From Chryseobacterium aureum (GTDB lineage Bacteria; Bacteroidota; Bacteroidia; Flavobacteriales; Weeksellaceae), in contig NZ_CP034661.1 of the NCBI RefSeq assembly GCF_003971235.1, positions 3,844,001-3,908,000 on the forward strand: a stretch of DNA of 64,000 bases, in the 5' to 3' direction. Numbering within the stretch: the first letter of the stretch is position 1; each line of letters starts with the position of its first letter. Positions 1 to 8,523 of this stretch are shown piece by piece. A program made the translations under genes and the position numbers. Below the pieces are notes generated by a model. That model was given only the letters and a program-made list of their open reading frames with translations. It was not told where the DNA came from and made no database searches.

Positions 1-63
1 AGAGGAGGAGACAGAGACAACAGAAGACCTAGAAAAAACAACAACAATAACAATAATAATTAA
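1..63 (+). CDS. rpsC: 30S ribosomal protein S3, C-terminal end only (partial)
   Basis: Frame 1 is open from the window edge to a TAA at 61-63 and encodes a basic Gly/Arg/Asp/Asn tail that ends in eight consecutive asparagines. The call rests on position: the next gene is rplP, and rpsC precedes rplP in the S10/spc order. A hydrophilic C-terminal extension on S3 is plausible in Bacteroidota. Only about 20 residues are visible, so the S3 fold itself cannot be checked. Confidence 0.75.
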   Translation, partial: RGGDRDNRRPRKNNNNNNNN

Positions 64-162
64 AATTTTAGATTAGAAATTTTGAATTTTAAATTACCGT
101 TACTTTTTTAAAATTAAAAAAAATCTAAAATCTAAAATCTAAAATCTAAAATTTAGAAATTA
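64..162. repeat. Heptamer-phased inverted arms between rpsC and rplP
   Basis: Positions 64-98 split into five 7-bp units (AATTTTA, GATTAGA, AATTTTG, AATTTTA, AATTACC). Positions 121-148 hold four exact copies of AAATCTA, followed by the variants AAATTTA and GAAATTA. The two sides are roughly inverse complements (TAGATT-type on the left, AATCTA-type on the right) around a short spacer at 99-120. No gene lies between them. The right arm runs into the rplP start codon at 162. Comparable heptamer arms occur near 20050-20612, 37497-37588, 52992-53476 and 61791-61893. Confidence 0.7.
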
Positions 163-587
163 TGTTACAACCAAAAAGAACCAAATTCCGTAGAGTTCAC
201 AAGATGAAGATGAAGGGGAATGCCCAGAGAGGGAGTCAACTTGCTTACGGAACTTTTGGGATCAAAGCAACGGAAGGAGCTTGGATCACTGCAAGACAGA
301 TTGAAGCAGCTCGTATCGCTGCGACAAGATATATGAAGAGAGAAGGTCAACTATGGATCAAAATCTTCCCAGACAAGCCAATTACTAAGAAACCAGCGGA
401 AGTACGTATGGGTAAAGGTAAAGGTGCTGTTGAATATTGGGTAGCTGTAGTAAAACCAGGTAAAATTATGTTTGAAGTAGGAGGAGTTCCTTACGAAGTA
501 GCGAAAGAAGCTCTTAGACTTGCTGCACAGAAATTACCAGTAGTTACTAAATTCATCGTTGCTAACGATTTTGTTAAACCTCTATAA
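162..587 (+). CDS. rplP: 50S ribosomal protein L16
   Basis: The 141-residue product has normal L16 length and begins [14 protein letters not shown], the typical L16 start. It also carries the conserved [17 protein letters not shown] stretch. L16 binds 23S rRNA near the peptidyl-transferase centre and the A-site tRNA elbow. The ATG lies directly after the AAATCTA-type repeat, so the ribosome-entry region consists of repeat sequence with no visible Shine-Dalgarno. It is followed after 12 nt by rpmC. Confidence 0.97.
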   Translation: MLQPKRTKFRRVHKMKMKGNAQRGSQLAYGTFGIKATEGAWITARQIEAARIAATRYMKREGQLWIKIFPDKPITKKPAEVRMGKGKGAVEYWVAVVKPGKIMFEVGGVPYEVAKEALRLAAQKLPVVTKFIVANDFVKPL

Positions 588-599
588 TCTTTGAATACA

Positions 600-785
600 A
601 TGAAAAAAGCTGATATTAAAAATTTAAGCGCGGGTGATATTCAAGCTCAATTAACTGAAGCAAAAGCTCAATATTCTAAATTGAAATTGGCTCATGCAAT
701 CAGCCCAATTGAAAACCCGATTCAAATCAGAGATTTGAGAAAAACAATCGCAAGACTAAACACTGAGTTAACTAACAAACAATAA
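600..785 (+). CDS. rpmC: 50S ribosomal protein L29
   Basis: The 61-residue protein has the L29 pattern: an N-terminal MKKADIKNL helix, then a long basic helix with the RDLRKTIARLNTEL motif. The ATG at 600 is preferred over an in-frame TTG at 591, because starting at 600 gives the usual L29 N-terminus. L29 sits near the nascent-chain exit tunnel. It lies 12 nt after rplP and 12 nt before rpsQ, in the canonical order. Confidence 0.95.
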   Translation: MKKADIKNLSAGDIQAQLTEAKAQYSKLKLAHAISPIENPIQIRDLRKTIARLNTELTNKQ

Positions 786-797
786 TTTCATTTTACA

Positions 798-1052
798 ATG
801 GATAGAAATTTAAGAAAAGAAAGAATCGGAGTGGTTTCCAGCAATAAAATGGAAAAAACTATTGTTGTTAGTGAAACTACAAGAGTAAAGCACCCGATGT
901 ACGGTAAATTCGTTTTGAAAACGAAAAAATATACTGCACACGACGAGAACAACGAATGCACAGAAGGTGATACAGTTTTGATCCAAGAAACTAGACCTTT
1001 GAGCAAGAGCAAGAGATGGAGATTAGTAAGAATCATTGAAAAAGCTAAGTAA
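798..1052 (+). CDS. rpsQ: 30S ribosomal protein S17
   Basis: This 84-residue OB-fold protein carries S17 signatures: [19 protein letters not shown], then the KHPMYGKFV segment and the C-terminal [15 protein letters not shown]17 binds 16S rRNA early in 30S assembly. The stop is followed by the rplN start 2 nt later, so the two are probably translationally coupled. Confidence 0.97.
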   Translation: MDRNLRKERIGVVSSNKMEKTIVVSETTRVKHPMYGKFVLKTKKYTAHDENNECTEGDTVLIQETRPLSKSKRWRLVRIIEKAK

Positions 1053-1054
1053 TA

Positions 1055-1423
1055 ATGTTACAAACAGAATCAAGATTAAAAGTTGCTGATAACACAGGTG
1101 CTAAAGAAGTACTGGTTATTAGAGTTCTGGGAGGAACCAGAAGAAGATATGCTTCAGTTGGTGATAAAATCGTTGTTACTATCAAGGATTCTACACCATC
1201 AGGAAACGCTAAAAAAGGTCAGGTATCTAAAGCTGTAGTAGTAAGAACTAAAAAAGCAGTTAGAAGAAAAGATGGATCATACATCAAGTTCGACGACAAT
1301 GCTTGTGTATTACTAAACGCAGCGGGAGAAATGAGAGGAACACGTGTTTTCGGACCGGTTGCTCGTGAGTTGAGAGACAAAGAATATATGAAAATCATTT
1401 CATTAGCTCCTGAAGTACTTTAA
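1055..1423 (+). CDS. rplN: 50S ribosomal protein L14
   Basis: The 122-residue product has standard length. L14 marks are [20 protein letters not shown] near the start and the C-terminal [12 protein letters not shown]14 contacts L19 and helps form an intersubunit bridge. It sits 2 nt after rpsQ and 21 nt before rplX in the spc operon. Confidence 0.97.
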   Translation: MLQTESRLKVADNTGAKEVLVIRVLGGTRRRYASVGDKIVVTIKDSTPSGNAKKGQVSKAVVVRTKKAVRRKDGSYIKFDDNACVLLNAAGEMRGTRVFGPVARELRDKEYMKIISLAPEVL

Positions 1424-1444
1424 TTTTTAAAATTTTTAAAAGAA

Positions 1445-1771
1445 ATGTCAAAGTTAAAAATAAAAAGAGGAGATAACGTAATCATTACTACTGGTAAGAA
1501 AGATATCAAAGGTAAGACTGGTGAAGTTATTGAAGTGATCAAGAAAGAAGGTAGAGACCCAAGAGTAATTGTTGCAGGACTTAACATCGTTAAAAAACAC
1601 GTTAAGCCTTCAGCTTCTAACCCTCAGGGAGGAATTACTGAAAAGGAAGCTTCTATTCATATCTCAAACGTTGCTTTAGTTGGTAAAGACGGAAAAGCAA
1701 TCAAAATCGGTTACAAAATCGAAGGAGATAAGAAAGTAAGAATTAACAAAAAAACGGGTGAAACTTTATAA
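1445..1771 (+). CDS. rplX: 50S ribosomal protein L24
   Basis: The 108-residue KOW-domain protein starts KLKIKRGDNVIITTGKKDIKGK, and the KOW motif spans roughly residues 5-35. The NPQGGITEKEASIHISNVAL segment is typical of L24. L24 nucleates 50S assembly on 23S rRNA. It is followed by rplE after 11 nt. Confidence 0.97.
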   Translation: MSKLKIKRGDNVIITTGKKDIKGKTGEVIEVIKKEGRDPRVIVAGLNIVKKHVKPSASNPQGGITEKEASIHISNVALVGKDGKAIKIGYKIEGDKKVRINKKTGETL

Positions 1772-1782
1772 TTTGAATTAAC

Positions 1783-2334
1783 ATGGAATTTATAGCAAGA
1801 CCCAAAAAAGCATATAAAGAAACAATTGTTCCTGCAATGATGGAAGAATTCGGGTACAAGTCAATCATGCAAGTACCTAGATTAGAGAAAATCGTTGTAT
1901 CACAAGGTTTAGGAGATGCTACTGCAGATAAGAAAATTATTGATTATGCTGTAGAAGAATTAACAAACATCACAGGTCAGAAAGCAGTAGGTACAATCTC
2001 TAAGAAAGACGAAGCTGCATTCAAACTTAGAAAAGGAATGCCTGTAGGTGCAAAAGTAACTTTGAGAGCTCAGAGAATGTATGAGTTCTTAGACAGACTT
2101 ACTTCTTCTGCTTTACCACGTATCAGAGATTTCTCTGGAATCAAAGCAGATGGTTTCGATGGTAGAGGTAACTACAACTTAGGTATTACTGAGCAAATTA
2201 TCTTCCCTGAAATCGTAATTGACAAAGTGAAAAAAATCCAGGGGATGGACATCACTTTCGTTACAACTGCGAAAACAGATAAAGAAGCGAAAGCATTATT
2301 AACTCACTTCGGTTTACCATTTAAAAAGAACTAA
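1783..2334 (+). CDS. rplE: 50S ribosomal protein L5
   Basis: The 183-residue protein has the usual L5 length. Family signatures include the RDFSGIK segment, [18 protein letters not shown], and the [21 protein letters not shown]-terminus. L5 binds 5S rRNA in the central protuberance. The rpsN start follows 3 nt after its stop. Confidence 0.97.
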   Translation: MEFIARPKKAYKETIVPAMMEEFGYKSIMQVPRLEKIVVSQGLGDATADKKIIDYAVEELTNITGQKAVGTISKKDEAAFKLRKGMPVGAKVTLRAQRMYEFLDRLTSSALPRIRDFSGIKADGFDGRGNYNLGITEQIIFPEIVIDKVKKIQGMDITFVTTAKTDKEAKALLTHFGLPFKKN

Positions 2335-2337
2335 GAA

Positions 2338-2607
2338 ATGGCTAAAGAATCAATGAAAGCGCGTGAGCGCAAAAGAGAAGCACTGGTTGCTAAATACGCT
2401 GCTAAAAGACAAGCTCTTAAAGAAGCTGGTGATTACGAAGGACTTCAAAAATTGCCTAAAAATGCTTCTCCTGTAAGATTACACAACAGATGTAAACTAA
2501 CAGGTAGACCAAGAGGATACATGAGAACGTTCGGTATTTCCAGAGTAACTTTCAGAGAAATGGCTAACAACGGTCTTATCCCAGGGGTAAGAAAAGCTAG
2601 TTGGTAA
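2338..2607 (+). CDS. rpsN: 30S ribosomal protein S14 (long form without zinc ribbon)
   Basis: The 89-residue S14 ends with [20 protein letters not shown] and the VRKASW C-terminus. It has the longer form lacking the CxxC...CxxC zinc ribbon; the only cysteine is in the NRCKL motif. This zinc-independent type is common in Bacteroidota. A 147-nt gap with a strong hairpin separates it from rpsH, the longest internal gap of the spc operon here apart from the 98-nt repeat spacer at its head. Confidence 0.96.
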   Translation: MAKESMKARERKREALVAKYAAKRQALKEAGDYEGLQKLPKNASPVRLHNRCKLTGRPRGYMRTFGISRVTFREMANNGLIPGVRKASW

Positions 2608-2659
2608 TAATTACTAATTAAAAATCGGGACAATTAAGTTGTCTAGATACTAAAGAATA

Positions 2660-2697
2660 AAAATATCAGACCGAAGATTTCTGACGTCTGATATTTT
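2660..2697 (+). promoter_or_regulatory. Hairpin in the rpsN-rpsH spacer
   Basis: Perfect 11-bp inverted repeat: AAAATATCAGA at 2660-2670 pairs with TCTGATATTTT at 2687-2697 around a 16-nt loop. No clean U-tract follows; the next bases are AATCTTCAAG. A competing 7-bp pairing exists between GAAGATT in the loop (2673-2679) and AATCTTC just downstream (2698-2704), so two alternative folds are possible. It may be an attenuator, a processing site or a ribosomal-protein binding site; the sequence alone does not decide. Confidence 0.55.
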
Positions 2698-2754
2698 AAT
2701 CTTCAAGTCTTTTCAATACTGATTGTTCTTTAACCAATAATTTATAAAAGAAAA

Positions 2755-3153
2755 ATGGTAACAGATCCAATTTCAGATTTCCTAACAAGAGTAAGGAACG
2801 CACAAAGCGCAGGCCACAAAGTGGTGGAAATTCCTGCATCGAAAATCAAAAAGGAGATTACTAAGATCCTATTTGATCAAGGGTATATCTTAAACTACAA
2901 GTTCGAAGATAACGCTGTTCAAGGAGTGATCAAAATCGCTTTAAAGTACGATAAGCAAACCAACAAACCAGCTATCAAGTCTATCCAAAGAGCTTCTAGA
3001 CCAGGTTTGAGACAGTACAAAGGTTCTACTGAACTTCCAAGAGTACTAAACGGTTTGGGTATTTCTATCATCTCTACTTCTAAAGGAGTAATGACTGACA
3101 AGAAAGCTAGAGAAGAGAAAGTAGGCGGTGAAGTAATCTGCTATGTTTATTAA
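2755..3153 (+). CDS. rpsH: 30S ribosomal protein S8
   Basis: The 132-residue S8 begins with the VTDPISDFLTRVRNAQ motif and ends with the C-terminal GLGISIISTSKGVMTDKKAR region and EVICYVY. S8 binds the central domain of 16S rRNA and represses the spc operon in E. coli. Whether that applies here is unknown, but the structured spacer just upstream makes it a reasonable question. rplF follows after 17 nt. Confidence 0.97.
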   Translation: MVTDPISDFLTRVRNAQSAGHKVVEIPASKIKKEITKILFDQGYILNYKFEDNAVQGVIKIALKYDKQTNKPAIKSIQRASRPGLRQYKGSTELPRVLNGLGISIISTSKGVMTDKKAREEKVGGEVICYVY

Positions 3154-3170
3154 TTTTTAATCAGAGGAAA

Positions 3171-3716
3171 ATGTCAAGAATTGGTAAAGCAATTATAACA
3201 ATTCCAGCAGGAGTTACAATCACTGAAAACAACGGTGTAGTAACGGTAAAAGGAGCTAAAGGAGAACTTTCTCAGGAGCTTACAGCAGGAATTACTTTAG
3301 AACAGAAAGATGGTGAACTTAACGTGAACAGACCATCTGATTCTAAACAACACAAAGCGCTTCACGGTTTATACAGAGCGTTGATCGCCAACATGATCGT
3401 AGGTGTATCAGAAGGTTTCGAAAAGAAACTAGAACTAGTAGGGGTAGGATACAGAGCTTCTCACGCAGGTCAAAAACTTGAGTTAGCTTTAGGATTCTCT
3501 CACGGTATCGTATTGGAACTTCCAAACGAAGTAAAAGTAGATACATTGACTGAAAAAGGTAAAAACCCAATTATTACTTTAACGTCTCACGACAAACAAC
3601 TTCTAGGAATGGTGACTGCAAAGATCCGTTCTTTCAGAAAGCCTGAGCCATACAAAGGAAAAGGTGTGAAATTCGTAGGAGAAATTGTTAGACGTAAAGC
3701 TGGTAAATCTGCTTAA
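3171..3716 (+). CDS. rplF: 50S ribosomal protein L6
   Basis: The 181-residue protein has normal length with the duplicated L6 fold. It starts MSRIGKAIITIPAGV and carries the C-terminal signature PEPYKGKGVKF plus the RRKAGKSA tail. L6 lies near the sarcin-ricin loop. It is followed after 15 nt by rplR. Confidence 0.97.
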   Translation: MSRIGKAIITIPAGVTITENNGVVTVKGAKGELSQELTAGITLEQKDGELNVNRPSDSKQHKALHGLYRALIANMIVGVSEGFEKKLELVGVGYRASHAGQKLELALGFSHGIVLELPNEVKVDTLTEKGKNPIITLTSHDKQLLGMVTAKIRSFRKPEPYKGKGVKFVGEIVRRKAGKSA

Positions 3717-3731
3717 TAAATTATAAGTATT

Positions 3732-4085
3732 ATGGCATTAAGTAAATTAGAAAAAAGAATAAGAATCAAAAGAAGAGTAAGAGGGAAAATCTCTGGATCT
3801 TCTGAATTGCCAAGATTATCTGTATATAAAAGTAATAAGGAAATTTACGCTCAGTTAATCGACGATAAAAATGGTAAAACTTTAGCATCAGCTTCTTCCA
3901 GAGAGAAAGGCGTAGACGCTAAAGGTACTAAGACTGAAGTTTCTGCTGCTGTTGGTAAAGCTATCGCTGCTAAAGCTATCGCTGCAGGAATCGAAAGTAT
4001 TGTATTTGACAGAAACGGATTCGTATACCACGGTAGAGTAAAAGCTCTGGCTGATGGTGCAAGAGAAGGTGGACTTAAATTCTAA
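3732..4085 (+). CDS. rplR: 50S ribosomal protein L18
   Basis: The 117-residue 5S-rRNA-binding protein has a basic N-terminus ([16 protein letters not shown]), then [18 protein letters not shown], and the C-terminal [23 protein letters not shown] signature. It works together with L5 at the central protuberance. rpsE follows after 19 nt. Confidence 0.97.
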   Translation: MALSKLEKRIRIKRRVRGKISGSSELPRLSVYKSNKEIYAQLIDDKNGKTLASASSREKGVDAKGTKTEVSAAVGKAIAAKAIAAGIESIVFDRNGFVYHGRVKALADGAREGGLKF

Positions 4086-4104
4086 TCATTAAATTTCGGA
4101 AAAT

Positions 4105-4626
4105 ATGTTAGGACTAGATAATATAGAAAGAGTAAAACCGGGAGGATTAGAATTAAAAGATCGTCTCGTAGCTGTTAACAGAGTAACAAAAGTAACAAAA
4201 GGAGGTAGAGCTTTCGGATTTTCTGCTATTGTTGTAGTAGGTAACGAAGAAGGTATCATCGGTTTCGGTTTAGGAAAATCTAAAGAGGTAGCTTCTGCAA
4301 TTGCTAAAGCAGTTGAAGACGCTAAGAAAAACCTGGTTAAAGTTCCTGTAATGAACCACACTATCCCTCACCAAACTACTGCTAGATACGGTGGTGCAGA
4401 CATCTTCTTAAGACCTGCTTCCCACGGTACAGGACTTATCGCCGGTGGTGCGGTAAGAGCGGTATTGGAATCTGCTGGTATTCACGATATCCTTTCAAAA
4501 TCTAAAGGATCTTCTAACCCTCACAACGTAGTGAAAGCTACTTTCAAAGCGTTATTAGACATCAGAAGACCTGAAGAAATCGCTAGAATGAGAGGAGTTT
4601 CTCTAAGTAAAGTGTTTAACGGTTAA
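4105..4626 (+). CDS. rpsE: 30S ribosomal protein S5
   Basis: This 173-residue protein has a double-stranded-RNA-binding N-terminal half ([19 protein letters not shown]) and a C-terminal half with the [17 protein letters not shown] region. S5 acts in decoding fidelity and the mRNA-entry helicase function. It sits 11 nt upstream of rpmD. Confidence 0.97.
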   Translation: MLGLDNIERVKPGGLELKDRLVAVNRVTKVTKGGRAFGFSAIVVVGNEEGIIGFGLGKSKEVASAIAKAVEDAKKNLVKVPVMNHTIPHQTTARYGGADIFLRPASHGTGLIAGGAVRAVLESAGIHDILSKSKGSSNPHNVVKATFKALLDIRRPEEIARMRGVSLSKVFNG

Positions 4627-4637
4627 TCAATAAAGCA

Positions 4638-4814
4638 ATGGCAACAATTAAAGTAAAGCAAGTAAGAAGCGCTATTGGTAGAACAAAAACCCAAAAGAGA
4701 ACGCTTGAAGCATTAGGATTAAAGAAACTTCACCAAGTTGTAGAACATGAAGCTACTCCTTCTATCTTAGGAATGATAGCTGCAGTGAGCCACTTACTTG
4801 AAGTTCAAAAATAA
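4638..4814 (+). CDS. rpmD: 50S ribosomal protein L30
   Basis: A short frame runs from the ATG at 4638 to the TAA at 4812-4814, giving 58 residues. It begins MATIKVKQVRSAIGRT, followed by a KRTLEALGLKKLHQVV segment, the classic L30 ferredoxin-like pattern. The order rpsE-rpmD-rplO is canonical. L30 is a late-assembling 50S protein. The gene is easily missed because of its length. Confidence 0.95.
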   Translation: MATIKVKQVRSAIGRTKTQKRTLEALGLKKLHQVVEHEATPSILGMIAAVSHLLEVQK

Positions 4815-4835
4815 TTTTAAAAAAGAGAAATTAAA

Positions 4836-5285
4836 ATGAATTTAAATAACATACAACCTGCTGCAGGATCTACTTTCAACTCAAAAAGAATTGGTAGAGG
4901 TCAGGGTAGCGGAAAAGGAGGTACTTCAACAAAAGGACACAAAGGTCAGAAAGCTAGAGCTGGTTATTCTCAAAAAATCGGTTTCGAAGGTGGACAGATG
5001 CCTTTACAAAGAAGATTACCTAAATTCGGATTCAAAAACGTAAACAGAAAAGAGTTTAGAGGAGTTAACCTAGACACTATTCAAACTTTAATCGAGAACA
5101 AATCCATCACTGGAGATATCACGAAAGAAGTTTTAGTAGAAAACGGGATAGTTTCTAAAAACGAATTAGTGAAAATTATGGGTAGAGGAGAATTGAAATC
5201 TGCGGTTTCAATCTCTGCTGACAAATTCACTAAATCTGCTGAAGAGCTTATTGCTAAGGCAGGTGGAAAAGCAATTACCTTATAA
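4836..5285 (+). CDS. rplO: 50S ribosomal protein L15
   Basis: The 149-residue protein has the glycine-rich N-terminus typical of L15 (GRGQGSGKGGTSTKGHKGQ at about residues 21-39) followed by GFEGGQMPLQRRLPKFGF. L15 organises 23S rRNA around the exit tunnel. secY follows 9 nt later, as in most bacteria. Confidence 0.97.
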   Translation: MNLNNIQPAAGSTFNSKRIGRGQGSGKGGTSTKGHKGQKARAGYSQKIGFEGGQMPLQRRLPKFGFKNVNRKEFRGVNLDTIQTLIENKSITGDITKEVLVENGIVSKNELVKIMGRGELKSAVSISADKFTKSAEELIAKAGGKAITL

Positions 5286-5294
5286 TACTTACTA

Positions 5295-6674
5295 ATGAAA
5301 GAATTTATACAAACACTTAAAAATATTTGGAGTCTTAAAGAACTTAGAGATAAAATTCTCTTCACTTTAGGGATTATCCTTGTGTATAGATTCGCATCTT
5401 ATATCTCACTTCCTGCAATTAACCTTGCAGAGGTGGGAGATCTCTTAGAGCATTATAAAAATCAAGGCGGTAACAAGCAAGGAGCAGGTCTCCTTGGCTT
5501 GCTTTCGTCGTTTACGGGGGGAGCTTTCAGCCACGCTTCCGTAATGGCGTTGGGGATCATGCCTTATATTTCTGCTTCTATTATTGTTCAGTTGATGGGA
5601 ATGGCTATTCCTTATCTTCAGAAGCTTCAGAAAGATGGAGAGTCAGGTAGAAATACATTGAACCAAATTACAAGATGGTTAACGATTGGAGTTTGTCTGG
5701 TACAGGCACCTTCTTACTTAACTTCTATTACTCAATTATTCTTACCGTATGCTCAGTTCCAGTCTGCATACTTTGTAGAGCCAAATTCTATCATGTTCTG
5801 GTTGCCAAGTATTGTGATCTTGGTTGCTGGTTCAGTATTCGCAATGTGGTTAGGTGAAAAAATCACCGACAAAGGTATCGGAAACGGTATCTCTATCCTT
5901 ATTATGGTGGGGATCCTTTCAAGATTACCAGAAGCATTCGTACAGGAAATGGCCGTGCAGAATGGAAAAGGAGGAATGGGATCTATCATGATCCTTATTG
6001 AAGTATTATTCTGGATGGTGGTTGTTCTTTTAGCAGTGATCTTATCAGTTGCTGTCAGAAAAATCCCAATTCAGTATGTAAGCAGAGCTCAAGCAAGAGG
6101 AGGTGTAAACAGAAATCTTATGCAGGGAGCAAGACAATGGATTCCATTGAAAGTAAATGCTGCTGGTGTAATGCCGATTATCTTTGCTCAGGCATTGATG
6201 TTCGTACCAGGATTATTAACAAAATTCGATGAGTCTAATACTTTTCTTGCAGGTTTCAAGAATGTTTTTAGCTGGCAGTACAATGTATTGTTTGCACTAT
6301 TAATTATTATCTTCTCGTTTTTCTATACTGCAATTACAATTCCGGTAAACCAAATGGCTGATGACTTGAAGAGAAATGGAGGTTTAGTACCGAAGGTAAG
6401 ACCAGGAAAAGAGACCGCTGATTATTTAGATGATATTTTATCAAAAATTACCTTGCCAGGTGCAATATTTTTGTCTATCTTTGCAATCCTTCCGGCAATT
6501 GTGCATGGAACCTTTGTTCAGACAGATGCGTTCGCCCTATTTTTCGGGGGAACGTCACTATTAATTATGGTGGGCGTAATTTTAGATACAGTTCAACAGA
6601 TTAATACCTATCTGCTGAACCATCATTATGATGGCTTAATGCAGTCTAAATTATCAAGAACGACTGGATATTAA
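5295..6674 (+). CDS. secY: Protein translocase subunit SecY
   Basis: The 459-residue integral membrane protein has about ten hydrophobic segments. SecY signatures include the plug region FTGGAFSHASVMALGIMPYI (about residues 73-92), GISILIMVGI, and a C-terminal loop with PVNQMADDLKRNGG. It is the channel of the Sec machinery. infA begins 3 nt after its stop; map and adk, which often follow secY in other phyla, are absent here. Confidence 0.97.
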   Translation: MKEFIQTLKNIWSLKELRDKILFTLGIILVYRFASYISLPAINLAEVGDLLEHYKNQGGNKQGAGLLGLLSSFTGGAFSHASVMALGIMPYISASIIVQLMGMAIPYLQKLQKDGESGRNTLNQITRWLTIGVCLVQAPSYLTSITQLFLPYAQFQSAYFVEPNSIMFWLPSIVILVAGSVFAMWLGEKITDKGIGNGISILIMVGILSRLPEAFVQEMAVQNGKGGMGSIMILIEVLFWMVVVLLAVILSVAVRKIPIQYVSRAQARGGVNRNLMQGARQWIPLKVNAAGVMPIIFAQALMFVPGLLTKFDESNTFLAGFKNVFSWQYNVLFALLIIIFSFFYTAITIPVNQMADDLKRNGGLVPKVRPGKETADYLDDILSKITLPGAIFLSIFAILPAIVHGTFVQTDAFALFFGGTSLLIMVGVILDTVQQINTYLLNHHYDGLMQSKLSRTTGY

Positions 6675-6677
6675 TTT

Positions 6678-6893
6678 ATGGCAAAACAAAAACATATTGA
6701 ACAAGACGGCGTTATAACGGAAGCACTTTCGAACGCTCAGTTCCGTGTAGAACTAGAAAATGGGCATATTCTTATCGCTCATATTTCTGGTAAAATGAGA
6801 ATGCATTATATTAAACTTTTACCTGGTGATAAGGTGAAATTAGAAATGTCTCCTTATGATTTATCAAAAGGGAGAATCACATTTAGATATTAA
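6678..6893 (+). CDS. infA: Translation initiation factor IF-1
   Basis: The 71-residue OB-fold protein contains the IF-1 motifs [28 protein letters not shown], and the [17 protein letters not shown] segment, ending FRY. It occupies the 30S A site during initiation. It probably shares a transcript with secY (3 nt gap). A strong hairpin starts directly at its stop codon. Confidence 0.97.
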   Translation: MAKQKHIEQDGVITEALSNAQFRVELENGHILIAHISGKMRMHYIKLLPGDKVKLEMSPYDLSKGRITFRY

Positions 6894-6938
6894 AACAAAC
6901 GCCAAATGGAATCTTAGGATCTCCATTTGGCTGTTGTT
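6894..6938 (+). promoter_or_regulatory. Long hairpin between infA and rpmJ
   Basis: GCCAAATGGA (6901-6910) pairs perfectly with TCCATTTGGC (6922-6931) around an 11-nt loop. Beyond a 2x2 internal mismatch, five more pairs (6894-6898 with 6934-6938) extend the stem to the infA stop codon. The following bases are A-rich (AAAAAATAAATA), so it does not look like an intrinsic terminator for +. It may be a processing or stability element between infA and rpmJ. Confidence 0.55.
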
Positions 6939-6958
6939 AAAAAATAAATACTATCAAA

Positions 6959-7075
6959 ATGAAAGTAAGAGCATCAATTAAAAAAAGAAGCGCTGATTGC
7001 AAAATCGTACGCAGAAAAGGTGTACTGTTTGTAATCAACAAGAAGAACCCAAAATTTAAACAAAGACAAGGTTAA
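6959..7075 (+). CDS. rpmJ: 50S ribosomal protein L36
   Basis: A 38-residue frame from the ATG at 6959 to the TAA at 7073-7075 encodes [21 protein letters not shown] and ends NPKFKQRQG, the L36 family pattern. Of the usual zinc ligands (C, C, C, H), only one Cys (DCK) remains, so this is the zinc-free form. It lies between infA and rpsM as in many genomes. Confidence 0.94.
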   Translation: MKVRASIKKRSADCKIVRRKGVLFVINKKNPKFKQRQG

Positions 7076-7082
7076 TTAAATT

Positions 7083-7460
7083 ATGGCGAGAATTGCAGGT
7101 ATTGATTTACCAAAAAACAAAAGAGGAGTTATCGGTTTAACTTACATTTACGGAGTAGGAAGAAGTACTTCTTCTGAAATCCTTAAAGCTGCCGGTATCA
7201 GCGAAGACAAAAAAGTCAACGAATGGAATGACGATGAATTGGCTGCCATCAGAACATATATCTCAGAAAACGTAAAAGTTGAAGGAGAATTAAGATCTGA
7301 AGTGCAATTGAACATCAAGAGATTGATGGACATAGGATGCCAACGAGGAATACGTCACAGACTTGGATTACCTTTAAGAGGCCAGAGAACGAAAAACAAC
7401 TCTAGAACCCGAAAAGGAAAGAGAAAAACTGTTGCTAACAAGAAAAAAGCTAGTAAATAA
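7083..7460 (+). CDS. rpsM: 30S ribosomal protein S13
   Basis: The 125-residue protein shows S13 hallmarks: [26 protein letters not shown] at the start, [18 protein letters not shown], and a basic C-terminal tail ([15 protein letters not shown]). S13 contacts the P-site tRNA and the intersubunit bridges. It starts 7 nt after rpmJ. Confidence 0.97.
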   Translation: MARIAGIDLPKNKRGVIGLTYIYGVGRSTSSEILKAAGISEDKKVNEWNDDELAAIRTYISENVKVEGELRSEVQLNIKRLMDIGCQRGIRHRLGLPLRGQRTKNNSRTRKGKRKTVANKKKASK

Positions 7461-7472
7461 TCGTTAGGAATT

Positions 7473-7862
7473 ATGGCAAAACAAACTAAAGTAGTTAAGA
7501 AAAGAAAAGTAAAAGTTGAAGCTATTGGTGAAGCTCATATTCAGGCTTCTTTCAATAACATCATCATTTCTTTAACAAATAAAAACGGAGAGGTTATCTC
7601 TTGGGCTTCTGCCGGTAAAATGGGTTTCAGAGGTTCTAAAAAGAATACTCCATTTGCTGCTCAGATGGCAGCTGAAAATTGCTCTGCTGTAGCTCACGAA
7701 GCTGGTTTAAGAAGAGTAAAGGTGTTTGTGAAAGGTCCAGGTGCAGGTAGAGAATCTGCAATCAGATCAATCCACAATTCAGGAATTGAAGTTAGCGAAA
7801 TCATTGATGTGACTCCAATGCCGCACAATGGATGTAGACCACCAAAAAGAAGAAGAGTTTAA
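7473..7862 (+). CDS. rpsK: 30S ribosomal protein S11
   Basis: The 129-residue protein begins with a basic segment, then [19 protein letters not shown]. It ends with the S11 signature [18 protein letters not shown]. It forms part of the platform near the E-site mRNA. The gap to rpsM is 12 nt and to rpsD 19 nt. Confidence 0.97.
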   Translation: MAKQTKVVKKRKVKVEAIGEAHIQASFNNIIISLTNKNGEVISWASAGKMGFRGSKKNTPFAAQMAAENCSAVAHEAGLRRVKVFVKGPGAGRESAIRSIHNSGIEVSEIIDVTPMPHNGCRPPKRRRV

Positions 7863-7881
7863 TTTTTAGAATTTACCCATT

Positions 7882-8490
7882 ATGGCAAGATATATTGGAC
7901 CTAAAACTAAGATTGCTAGAAAGTTTGGTGCTGCAATCTACGGAGATGACAAAAACTTCGAAAAAAGAAAGAACCAACCGCCAGGACAACACGGTCCTAA
8001 CAAAAGAAGAGGTGCTAAAAAATCAGAATATGCAGTTCAGTTAGCGGAAAAACAAAAAGCTAAATATACGTACGGTATTTTAGAAAGACAGTTTGCTAAC
8101 CTATTTGAAAAAGCACACAGAAGCAAAGGGGTAACAGGGGAAGTTCTTTTACAACTTTGTGAATCAAGATTGGATAACGTAGTATACAGATTAGGTTTTG
8201 CTAAAACCAGATCCGGAGCTAGACAATTAGTTTCTCACAGACACATCACTGTGAACGGAGAGATTCTTAATATTCCTTCTTACTTGGTAAAAGCTGGTGA
8301 TGTGATCGCCGTAAGAGAAAAGTCTAAGTCTCTTGATGTTGTTACCAATGCATTGGCTTCTAAGTCAAACTATGAGTGGTTACAATTCAACGATGAGAAG
8401 AAAGAAGGTACCTTCATTTCTGCTCCTGAAAGAATCCAAATTCCGGAGGACATTAAGGAGAACCTTATCGTCGAACTTTACTCTAAATAA
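7882..8490 (+). CDS. rpsD: 30S ribosomal protein S4
   Basis: This 202-residue protein starts [16 protein letters not shown] and carries the S4 RNA-binding domain at about residues 90-150 ([33 protein letters not shown]). S4 nucleates assembly of the 16S 5' domain and is the alpha-operon repressor in E. coli. The N-terminal region has no zinc-binding cysteine cluster. rpoA follows after 33 nt. Confidence 0.97.
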   Translation: MARYIGPKTKIARKFGAAIYGDDKNFEKRKNQPPGQHGPNKRRGAKKSEYAVQLAEKQKAKYTYGILERQFANLFEKAHRSKGVTGEVLLQLCESRLDNVVYRLGFAKTRSGARQLVSHRHITVNGEILNIPSYLVKAGDVIAVREKSKSLDVVTNALASKSNYEWLQFNDEKKEGTFISAPERIQIPEDIKENLIVELYSK

Positions 8491-8523
8491 TTTTTTAATC
8501 AAATTTTTGCTCAACCCAATAAT

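Noticed and set aside
2660..2704. H-type pseudoknot between the rpsN-rpsH hairpin loop and the downstream strand
   Set aside because: The second stem would have to cross 11 bp of the first with a 0-nt linker, which is sterically impossible. Kept only as a competing alternative pairing.
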